From positions 1 through 5,402 of the forward strand of contig JAGWRJ010000877.1 in the NCBI GenBank assembly GCA_028869725.1: a stretch of 5,402 nucleotides of DNA. Reading direction: 5' to 3'. Below, in pieces: positions 1 to 5,402 of the stretch. The stretch is from Alphaproteobacteria bacterium. GTDB lineage: Bacteria > Pseudomonadota > Alphaproteobacteria > Micropepsales > Micropepsaceae. The notes under the pieces were generated by a model. That model did no database searches, was not told the origin of the DNA, and saw only the letters and a list, made by a program, of their open reading frames with translations. A program made the translations under genes and the position numbers. Position 1 is the first letter of the stretch. The number at the start of each line of letters is the position of its first letter.

Positions 1-813
1 CACCGTCCATAGGTGCTCCTCCAAGGAGGGCTCAGGATGGTCTGCCATGCGGGTGCCAGGCTTGGCCCGAAAGTTCTGGACAATAACCTCCTGGATGTGA
101 CCATGGCGCCGGTGGCTGTCGCGAATGGCAACCAATGCAGCCACCCGTTCGGCCCGCGTCTCGCCGATTCCAATCAAAATCCCGGTCGTGAGCGCGACCC
201 GCATCCGGCCCGCAGCCTCGATGGCCTGGAGGCGGACCTCTGGGGCTTTATCCGGGGAACCATAATGAGGCCCCCCGGGGGCGCATAGACGCTCCGAGAC
301 CGTTTCTAGCATCAGTCCCATTGACGCTGAAACCGGCCGCAGCATGGTGTAATCAGCCTCGCTGAGCACACCGGGATTGAGGTGCGGTAATAGCCCCGTT
401 TCTTTCAAGACCAATTCCGCCATTTCCCGAAGGTAGGACAGGGTCGTCGCATGCCCGAGTGCACCGAGCGCCGTACGTGCAGCTGCATAGCGGGCTTCAG
501 GACGGTCACCGAGGGTGAACAAGGCCTCGCGGCAGCCCTTCTCGACTCCAGCCCGCGCAATCGCCAGAACCTCTTCCCCAGACAGGTAGGGCTTGCCCAC
601 TCGGCGCGGTGATGTGGCAAACGTGCAGTAATGGCAGACGTCCCGGCACAGCTTCGTCAGCGGGATGAATACCTTGCGCGAATAGGTGGCCCGCGCACCG
701 TGGCCCTCTAACGTCAGAGCCTCGCTGCGCTCCAAGAGCGCAGCCATCGGCATGGACGCTAAAGCGCCCGATATATCGTCAACATTGCCCATATCGGTGA
801 ACGAGAATGACAT
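1..813 (-). CDS. fbiC: FO synthase, CofG (N-terminal) part, 3' end missing
   Basis: Radical SAM enzyme of coenzyme F420 biosynthesis. With the CofH activity, CofG builds FO (7,8-didemethyl-8-hydroxy-5-deazariboflavin) from tyrosine and 5-amino-6-ribitylaminouracil. The 271 visible codons run to the left window edge without a stop. The [4Fe-4S] motif CRDVCHYC gives Cx3Cx2C at C56, C60 and C63. Other blocks match the CofG half of actinobacterial FbiC as I remember it: EALFTLGDRPE (96-106), LLPHLNPG (141-148), ASMGLMLE (163-170), HYGSPDK (183-189), TTGILIGIGET (209-219) and GHIQEVIVQNFRAK (238-251). The ATG at 813-811 lies 2 bases after the upstream oxidoreductase stop, with GGAAAG at 829-824 as a weak ribosome binding site. 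An in-frame GTG at 819-817 is an alternative start. Whether a fused CofH domain follows (FbiC) or this is a separate cofG cannot be decided here. The family call is very secure; the symbol is provisional. Confidence 0.93.
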   Translation of the reverse strand, partial: MSFSFTDMGNVDDISGALASMPMAALLERSEALTLEGHGARATYSRKVFIPLTKLCRDVCHYCTFATSPRRVGKPYLSGEEVLAIARAGVEKGCREALFTLGDRPEARYAAARTALGALGHATTLSYLREMAELVLKETGLLPHLNPGVLSEADYTMLRPVSASMGLMLETVSERLCAPGGPHYGSPDKAPEVRLQAIEAAGRMRVALTTGILIGIGETRAERVAALVAIRDSHRRHGHIQEVIVQNFRAKPGTRMADHPEPSLEEHLWTV

Positions 814-815
814 TG

Positions 816-1817
816 TCACATCGCTTTCCGGGCCGCCGCTAATCCATCAATGGCCGTTAGCGGTTCGGCATGACCAGGCAATGCCGCAATAAAGGTCGAC
901 ACCCCCATCTTTTCTAGTTCGCGCAACATCGCTGCAACCGTCGCGACAGGACCTGCTGTGGTATCGAAATCGGCGAGAAATTCCGTAAGCCCCAGTTCTT
1001 CCATAAGAGCAACGTTTCTGCCACCGACCACCACATGCTCGGTAGGATCGTAGCGGGATTGAAACTGTGCGATCTTACCACGAAACTGTCCCGGTACCGT
1101 GGCAAGTGCTTCAGGCGTGCGCAAGGCCATGGCATTGACCGCCATGAAAGCCTTCAAATCTGCAATCGCTTCATCATAGGTGGGGCGTACAGATGTGTAA
1201 CTCATGACCCAAATGTCGATCTCTGCCGGATCGCGCCCGCACGCGGTTGCGGCAGAACGAACGGATGCGATCTTCGCCGCGAGATGGTGAAGATTGTTGG
1301 ATCCCGTAAACAGAATTACGCCATCAGCCTGCTCGCCGGCCAGAGCAAGGGCTTTGGGTCCGAAAGCGGAATAATAGATAGGTACCTTACGGGGGAAACG
1401 CAGGGGCTTCACCGACGCATCGTTCCACTCGATCGCATCGCCTGCGAAGAGCCCTTTCAGAGCAGAAAATTCAGCTCGAATCTCAGATTGCGTTGCGGGA
1501 GGACGGCCGATAGCAAGCACCGTACTGCCACCGGTCGCTAACCCCAACGCGACCCTGCCACCACTTAAATCCTGGAGGGAGCAAAGCGCATTAGCTGTCA
1601 CGAGGGGATGTCGAAGGAAAGGAGATGTCACCATCGGGGCGATGGTCGCATCCTTAGCCTCTAACGCAGCGAGCGTTAACGTCACATAGAGTTCGTGCCA
1701 TCCGGCGGGTGAATCCCCTATGCCGATCACCTCGAAGCCATGACTGGATGCGCGCCGGATTTCCTCGCGGAACGCCGCGATATCCGAGCCCCAAAGACTA
1801 CAAATGCCCAGCTTCAT
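816..1817 (-). CDS. LLM-class (luciferase-like) oxidoreductase, probably F420-dependent
   Basis: Complete 333-residue TIM-barrel oxidoreductase of the bacterial luciferase-like superfamily, resembling Mer (methylenetetrahydromethanopterin reductase)-like F420 enzymes. Visible family marks are GDSP near the second strand (34-37), the TSPFLRHP block (64-71), LSGGR followed by ALGLATGGST (84-99), IGRPPA (103-108) and the late-barrel pattern IYYSAFGPKALALAGEQADG (147-166). Such proteins are soluble and transfer hydride between reduced deazaflavin or flavin and an organic substrate; the substrate here is unknown. No signal peptide or membrane segment is seen. The ATG at 1817-1815 is preceded by AGGAGAG at 1833-1827, 9 bases away. 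The stop lies 2 bases before the FO synthase ATG, which supports F420 rather than FMN as cofactor. That choice is inference from context plus sequence pattern. The F420-type LLM class is secure; a specific reaction is not. Confidence 0.93.
   Translation of the reverse strand: MKLGICSLWGSDIAAFREEIRRASSHGFEVIGIGDSPAGWHELYVTLTLAALEAKDATIAPMVTSPFLRHPLVTANALCSLQDLSGGRVALGLATGGSTVLAIGRPPATQSEIRAEFSALKGLFAGDAIEWNDASVKPLRFPRKVPIYYSAFGPKALALAGEQADGVILFTGSNNLHHLAAKIASVRSAATACGRDPAEIDIWVMSYTSVRPTYDEAIADLKAFMAVNAMALRTPEALATVPGQFRGKIAQFQSRYDPTEHVVVGGRNVALMEELGLTEFLADFDTTAGPVATVAAMLRELEKMGVSTFIAALPGHAEPLTAIDGLAAARKAM
824..829 (-). promoter_or_regulatory. weak ribosome binding site of the FO synthase gene, inside the upstream gene
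   Basis: GGAAAG lies 10 bases before the ATG at 813 and 4 bases before the alternative GTG at 819, within the last codons of the oxidoreductase. The spacing favours the ATG. The weak match fits translation that depends on ribosomes finishing the upstream gene. Confidence 0.4.
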
Positions 1818-1888
1818 CTTCGCCCACTCTCCTGTAGCGCCCGTCCGCGAGCAGCAAGCACCGAGATGGAGCGCCGACCGGCAGGCAT
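1814..1888 (-). CDS. possible 24-residue upstream ORF overlapping the oxidoreductase start
   Basis: Short ORF in the 84-base gap between the BKACE and oxidoreductase genes. It reads MPAGRRSISV then LAARGRALQESGRR, so it is basic, with seven arginines and no lysine. Its TGA overlaps the oxidoreductase ATG as ATGA (1817-1814), the usual geometry for translational re-initiation, and the oxidoreductase ribosome binding site lies inside it. No good ribosome binding site precedes its own ATG; only an A-rich stretch (AAGTTGCAAGAA) does. The peptide matches no family I know. It may be a coupling leader or simply chance open frame. Listed as tentative. Confidence 0.2.
   Translation of the reverse strand: MPAGRRSISVLAARGRALQESGRR
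1827..1833 (-). promoter_or_regulatory. ribosome binding site of the LLM oxidoreductase
   Basis: AGGAGAG on the minus strand, 9 bases upstream of the ATG at 1817. It supports this ATG as the true start and suggests the gene can be initiated independently of the upstream BKACE gene. Confidence 0.7.
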
Positions 1889-1901
1889 TTCTTGCAACTT
1901 T

Positions 1902-2831
1902 TTAGATGGCAGTGCGGTCACCCCCCTTTAACGCGAGAATGGCACGTGCTTCATCGGCACTCGCGACGCTGAGACCCAGCCCTTCGACAATCTGACGTGC
2001 CATCTTTACCTGCTGCGCGTTGGATTGGGCCAGCTGACCTTTGCTCGCCCACAACGAATCCTCCAGCCCGACCCGCACATTGCCGCCCATCGCGGCGGCC
2101 ATCGCAATGGTCGGCATCTGCTTGGCACCCGCCCCTAGCACCGACCACTCGTATTGGTCGCCGAACAGCCTGTCCGCTGTACGCTTCATGTGCATCACGT
2201 CTTCGGGATGAGAACCGATGCCACCGAGAATTCCGAACACCGTCTGGACGAATAACGGAGGTTTGACAAGTCCACGCTCGAGAAAGTGCGACAAATTATA
2301 GAGATGGCTGGTATCGTAGCATTCAAACTCGAAGCGAGTGCCACTTTCCCCAAGTACAGTAAGCAACCGTTCGATATCAGCATAAGTATTCTTGAAAACT
2401 AAATCCCGCGAACCCTCTAAGGCCTTCGCTTCCCATTCATGCTTAAACTCCTTGTAGCGGTTCAGCATGGGAAATAGACCGAAATTCATACTACCCATGT
2501 TAAGGGAAGCTACTTCAGGTTGAAATTTGGCGGCCGGACGCATGCGCTCGTCGACCGTCATCCACGGAGCGCCCCCCGTGGTCAGATTCAGAACTGCGTC
2601 GCAGCGCTGCTTGATAACGCTCAAAAAAGGTTTGAATAGTTCCGGGTCCTGATCAGGTTGCCCGGTCTTCGGGTTGCGCGCATGCAAATGAATGATGGCA
2701 GCGCCAGCTTGCGCTGCCTCGATCGACGACTCCGCGATTTCCTCCGCAGTGACCGGCAAATAGGGCGACATGGAAGGTGTGTGGATCGACCCCGTGATCG
2801 CGCAGCTGATGATAACTTTTCCTTTTGCCAT
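1902..2831 (-). CDS. beta-keto acid cleavage enzyme (BKACE, DUF849 family)
   Basis: Complete 309-residue zinc-dependent TIM-barrel enzyme of the DUF849/BKACE family. The family condenses a beta-keto acid with acetyl-CoA and cleaves it to acetoacetate and an acyl-CoA; the founding member is Kce of lysine fermentation. Visible motifs are CAITGSIHTPSMSP (10-23), IIHLHARNPKTGQP (46-59), LTTGGAP (83-89), SLNMGSMNFG (109-118) and VRVGLEDSLW (232-241). Aligning by memory to Kce, the zinc ligands are H48, H50 and E237. R233 and D238 match catalytic R226 and D231, while T84 and S114 replace S82 and T106 conservatively. Kce E14 falls on I16 here, so the substrate is probably not that of Kce. The ATG at 2831 has AGGAAGG at 2850-2844. 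The gene follows the regulator by 88 bases and precedes the oxidoreductase by 84. Substrate specificity cannot be inferred with confidence; the family call is secure. Confidence 0.95.
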   Translation of the reverse strand: MAKGKVIISCAITGSIHTPSMSPYLPVTAEEIAESSIEAAQAGAAIIHLHARNPKTGQPDQDPELFKPFLSVIKQRCDAVLNLTTGGAPWMTVDERMRPAAKFQPEVASLNMGSMNFGLFPMLNRYKEFKHEWEAKALEGSRDLVFKNTYADIERLLTVLGESGTRFEFECYDTSHLYNLSHFLERGLVKPPLFVQTVFGILGGIGSHPEDVMHMKRTADRLFGDQYEWSVLGAGAKQMPTIAMAAAMGGNVRVGLEDSLWASKGQLAQSNAQQVKMARQIVEGLGLSVASADEARAILALKGGDRTAI

Positions 2832-2843
2832 AGCGCTTAAATG

Positions 2844-2850
2844 CCTTCCT
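2844..2850 (-). promoter_or_regulatory. ribosome binding site of the BKACE gene
   Basis: AGGAAGG on the minus strand ends 12 bases before the ATG at 2831, slightly long but purine-rich and the only good candidate. The family start pattern (short lead into IISCAITG) also fixes this ATG. Confidence 0.65.
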
Positions 2851-2894
2851 CAATGTCGAGAGGCACCTGGCCACAGCCCCCTCAGGTGCGCCAT
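2850..2894 (-). CDS. possible 14-residue leader ORF before the BKACE gene
   Basis: ATG at 2894-2892, TGA at 2852-2850, reading MAHLRGLWPGASRH. It is preceded by the purine-rich GGAAGAAAG and its stop codon abuts the BKACE ribosome binding site. The 7-bp inverted repeat at 2863-2889 lies within it. There is no run of a regulatory amino acid as in classical attenuator leaders. An ORF this short arises easily by chance, so this is only a candidate. Confidence 0.12.
   Translation of the reverse strand: MAHLRGLWPGASRH
2863..2889 (-). repeat. 7-bp inverted repeat between regulator and BKACE gene
   Basis: GCACCTG (2889-2883 on the minus strand) and CAGGTGC (2869-2863) are perfect inverted copies separated by 13 bases. 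The site sits in the 88-base gap, 31 bases upstream of the BKACE ATG. In RNA it could form a hairpin with a 13-base loop, but no T-run follows, so it is not a typical terminator. As DNA it could be an operator half-site pair or a partial barrier tuning expression after the regulator. The repeat itself is directly visible; any role is inference. Confidence 0.45.
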
Positions 2895-2919
2895 CTTTCT
2901 TCCGATAGGGCAATGTCCC

Positions 2920-5402
2920 TTATGCCAGAAGGCCCAGCTGTTTAGCCCGCATTACCGCCTGCGGGCGCCGGCGCACGCCTAGCTTATCGTAGATCTGCTG
3001 CATGTACCATTTGACCGTGCCTTCCGTCAGCCCTACCCGGTCCCCGATCTCCCGATTCCGCAGACCGGCGCTGACCATGCCTAAAATCTCGAGTTCACGG
3101 CTGACCAGCTTGCTGCCCAGTCCGTATTCCTCGTCCGCATCGACGTTTGGCGAGCCCCTGAACTCGGCGACCAGCCGGGCAGCGAACTGATCTACCGCGC
3201 TCTCAGGTACAGGCCCTTGGCCATAGGCTTCAACAATCAAAGAACCGATCGGATCGCCCTCGTCGACGAAAATTTGCGTCCAGCCCGCGGCCGCAGCGCG
3301 CCCGACCGCTTCACGCACAGCGCGTCGCGCTTCCGAGCGATCGCCATCCAATATCGCGATTTCTGCAAGCAACAACTCGAAGGCGACCGCAGAGCGAACC
3401 GCCCCGTTGTGGCGTACAAATTCGCTCCAACGCTTTGCCACCTTACGTGCGCGCGTTAAGCGATACGTCTGCATCTCTAGCCGCAGCCAGGCAATCGCGA
3501 TGCTTTCGTGGCCACGGGTGGGACTCAATGTCGGGAAAGGCTCCGCGTCCGGCTCGATGCCGCCCGCAACGAATGCAGCCTGGGCCTCTTTGGGTTGACC
3601 CTTTTTGATCAAGATTCGCACCTGCTCGGCAATCGCGAAGGCACGTAAGCGGTCAAGGCCACATTCTAACGCAACCAGTTGCGCTTCATTCAATTCGTTT
3701 AGGGCACGATTTGTATCGCCATCGGCAGCAAGCAGGCGGGCGCGAACGAGATAGCCGGCTGACAACTGATCGACAAATCCCCACTGGCGGGCCAAACCCA
3801 TGTGACCATCCACCAATTCGCGGGCACGTTCGAGATCGCCGCAATCGTAACAGAGTTCCGCAAGCGGTAACGCGGGCAGCGCGGCAAGTCCCGAGCCATT
3901 GCCCTGGATAGAACGGGCGAGCGCCAGCGATTCTTCAAGCATGCGCTTAGCCGTCGACACCTTTCCTTGAACCATCAAAGTTGGCGCGACCGAAGCCTTA
4001 AGCGCGATCGACGCGAAATCCGAACCGGGTCGGCTCAACGCTTTTCTGGTTTCAGCTTCGAGGCGCAGGATGTCGTGGAAATGATAAAGCTCCCTGCGCG
4101 CTGCCATAAGCTGCGCCAACAGCGAACAACTCAAATAAGGCTCATCATCGCCGAACTCGGCCAAGAGAGATTCCGCACGGCGTTCAACCTTGGGCATGTC
4201 GTCGCGCGCCGCGTCAAGCATAATGAGGCGGTGCTCAATGATCTGTCTGAGGTGCACAGCCTTACATTCGGACAAAATTCCCTCGTCCAGCCCCTTGGCG
4301 ATGTAACTCTCAGCTGCAGCTATCAACTTTTCAGCCGATTTAAAAGCAAGACCCCGGATGCGACGCCAAGCCAAGGCGAGCAAAAGATTTGGGCGTTCAG
4401 CCATCAACGACCAAGGTAAATTCGTCGCTAGTTCGTCAATGCGATAAAGATACCCACAATAGATCAGCGGCTCGGCCAAGCTGTCTAGTTGATCGGTCAG
4501 GAATTCAGGATCATGTGCTCGTTCAGCGTGGGCAATCGCGCGTACCGGGTCACCCGAATCGGCAAAATGACAACTGGCGCGAACATGCAGCCGTTTCGCA
4601 CGCGCTGGATCACGATCATAGAGGCGGCGCAGGATCAGACTGCGGAATAGCGGATGATAACGGTAGCTGCAGGTTTCGACGTCGACCATCTCGACAAACA
4701 ACCCCGCCTCTTCCACCTTACCCAGCATACGGCGACTATCTTCCAGCCCCGTTACCGCGGCACAAGCAGCGGGGGTCATCTCTTCGAGTACCGCCGTATC
4801 GACGATAAAGTTACGGATAGCGAGGGGTTGCTGCGCCATAACCTCCTCTCCAAAATAATCAGCGTAGGCTCGCCACAATGCGGTGGGGGGCCGAGGAGAA
4901 CTGACGTCGTCGGTCATCCATTCCCGGCACGATAGCGTATGTGCAATAGCGATCCCTGCAATCCAACCCTTTGTATCGTCATGCAGCTTTTGCAGCATCG
5001 CTGCATCAACGGGACCGACGCCGTTCAGTGCCATAAATTTAATGATTTCTGGCAGCGAAAATCTCAGATCATCAATTCCGACCTCTTGCAAAAAACCCAG
5101 CGCGCGCAGTCGTGCGACTGGTATTGCTGAGCGGCTGCGGGAGACGATAATGGACGTGAGCGAATCTCGCGCACTGGCAACGATCCTGGTCACCAGCGTC
5201 AAAACATCTTCGGGGAGATTTTCGGCATCATCGATCACCAGCACTGGCCGCACTGGTCGGCTGGTAACGAGATTGGCCAGCACTTCATCCACCGAGGACC
5301 GTGACTGCCGACTGGGCCATGCCAAGCCGGCCGCCTTGGCCCCTGCCGTCAGCGCCGCAATAAACTCGTCCACGTTCGAGATCCCGGCCCGGGCGGCGAG
5401 CC
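2920..5402 (-). CDS. MalT/LAL-type LuxR-family ATP-dependent transcriptional regulator, N-terminus missing
   Basis: Large STAND-ATPase regulator of which 826 residues are visible; the frame is open to the right window edge. Numbering from the first complete codon there, a Walker B strand VLVIDD lies at 53-58 and the family marker GWIAG at 145-149. RYHPLF at 247-252 marks the winged-helix element that follows the NTPase. A long alpha-helical TPR-like region fills about 270-740. A LuxR/GerE helix-turn-helix (positions 2923-3108) closes the protein at 765-826, including LTEGTVKWYMQQIYDKLG. The P-loop (Walker A) is not in the window and should be encoded just to the right. The GTG at 5373 is an internal valine, not the start. 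In MalT-like proteins inducer and ATP drive oligomerisation and activation; the inducer here is unknown. Position and strand suggest it controls the downstream BKACE, oxidoreductase and FO synthase genes. Confidence 0.94.
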   Translation of the reverse strand, partial: LAARAGISNVDEFIAALTAGAKAAGLAWPSRQSRSSVDEVLANLVTSRPVRPVLVIDDAENLPEDVLTLVTRIVASARDSLTSIIVSRSRSAIPVARLRALGFLQEVGIDDLRFSLPEIIKFMALNGVGPVDAAMLQKLHDDTKGWIAGIAIAHTLSCREWMTDDVSSPRPPTALWRAYADYFGEEVMAQQPLAIRNFIVDTAVLEEMTPAACAAVTGLEDSRRMLGKVEEAGLFVEMVDVETCSYRYHPLFRSLILRRLYDRDPARAKRLHVRASCHFADSGDPVRAIAHAERAHDPEFLTDQLDSLAEPLIYCGYLYRIDELATNLPWSLMAERPNLLLALAWRRIRGLAFKSAEKLIAAAESYIAKGLDEGILSECKAVHLRQIIEHRLIMLDAARDDMPKVERRAESLLAEFGDDEPYLSCSLLAQLMAARRELYHFHDILRLEAETRKALSRPGSDFASIALKASVAPTLMVQGKVSTAKRMLEESLALARSIQGNGSGLAALPALPLAELCYDCGDLERARELVDGHMGLARQWGFVDQLSAGYLVRARLLAADGDTNRALNELNEAQLVALECGLDRLRAFAIAEQVRILIKKGQPKEAQAAFVAGGIEPDAEPFPTLSPTRGHESIAIAWLRLEMQTYRLTRARKVAKRWSEFVRHNGAVRSAVAFELLLAEIAILDGDRSEARRAVREAVGRAAAAGWTQIFVDEGDPIGSLIVEAYGQGPVPESAVDQFAARLVAEFRGSPNVDADEEYGLGSKLVSRELEILGMVSAGLRNREIGDRVGLTEGTVKWYMQQIYDKLGVRRRPQAVMRAKQLGLLA

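Noticed and set aside
18..29. Near-palindrome CCTCC AA GGAGG on the plus strand, resembling a hairpin or ribosome binding site
   Set aside because: It lies inside the FO synthase coding region, encodes part of the PSLEE segment, and its 2-base loop is too short for a stable RNA hairpin.
808..818. 11-base palindrome TGACA-T-TGTCA spanning the oxidoreductase stop and FO synthase start
   Set aside because: Arms of only 5 bp, dictated largely by the stop and start codons; no second copy or other operator feature supports it.
1035..1541. 168-codon open frame on the plus strand opposite the oxidoreductase
   Set aside because: Antisense shadow of a well-supported gene; the translation shows no recognisable family and has a cysteine- and arginine-rich composition typical of shadow frames.
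2281..2520. Local drop in GC (roughly 45% by hand count) in the middle of the BKACE gene
   Set aside because: The encoded segment is rich in Asn, Lys, Tyr, Phe and Met, conserved family positions are intact, and the frame is unbroken; amino acid composition explains the dip without an insertion.
2870..2890. Possible MalT-box-like G-rich sequence in the regulator-BKACE gap
   Set aside because: The G-run (GAGGGGGCTGTGG on the minus strand) does not match the MalT box pattern GGGGA(T/G)GAGG well, and LAL regulators need not share that site.
2653..2913. 86-codon minus-strand frame starting in the gap and overlapping the BKACE 5' end
   Set aside because: Begins with TTG, lies mostly in another frame of the BKACE gene, and its sequence looks like a frame-shifted reading of it.
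2851..2917. Direct repeat CAATGTC (2851-2857 and 2911-2917) in the regulator-BKACE gap
   Set aside because: The same 7-mer also occurs inside the regulator coding sequence at 3526-3532 and, inverted, at 809-815, so it is not specific to the gap.
3967..4419. 150-codon open frame on the plus strand opposite the regulator
   Set aside because: Antisense to the helical region of the LAL regulator, with no ribosome binding site or family resemblance noticed.

Overview
All the recognisable genes in this window lie on the minus strand. In transcription order, from right to left, they are: a large MalT/LAL-type LuxR-family regulator (cut by the right edge), a DUF849 beta-keto acid cleavage enzyme (BKACE), a luciferase-like monooxygenase-fold oxidoreductase of the F420-using type, and the CofG part of an FO synthase (cut by the left edge). 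Coding density is high. The only gaps are 88 bases (2832-2919), 84 bases (1818-1901) and 2 bases (814-815). No tRNA, rRNA, insertion sequence, CRISPR array or convincing rho-independent terminator was seen.

The organism is probably an aerobic proteobacterium, most likely an alphaproteobacterium of the sphingomonad or rhizobial type. This rests on hand-counted GC content in the high fifties percent, the flavour of the FO synthase and BKACE sequences, and the combination of a LAL regulator with catabolic enzymes. It is inference from remembered families, not a database result. F420 is best known from archaea and actinobacteria, so an F420 gene in this setting is notable, although FO synthase genes are known in some soil proteobacteria.

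The layout reads as one co-directional regulator-plus-enzymes cassette. The BKACE should convert a beta-keto acid plus acetyl-CoA into acetoacetate and a new acyl-CoA. The oxidoreductase has the sequence pattern of deazaflavin (F420)-dependent members of its fold. FO synthase, which makes the deazaflavin chromophore of F420, starts 2 bases after the oxidoreductase stop codon and so is probably translationally coupled to it. The simplest reading is a small inducible catabolic unit in which a cofactor-making gene is expressed together with the enzyme that uses the cofactor. The substrate cannot be read from the sequence.

Both larger gaps carry minor structure: a 7-bp inverted repeat between regulator and BKACE, and very short ORFs upstream of BKACE and of the oxidoreductase. 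The ORF before the oxidoreductase ends in an ATGA overlap with its start codon. These are weak signals and are scored accordingly.
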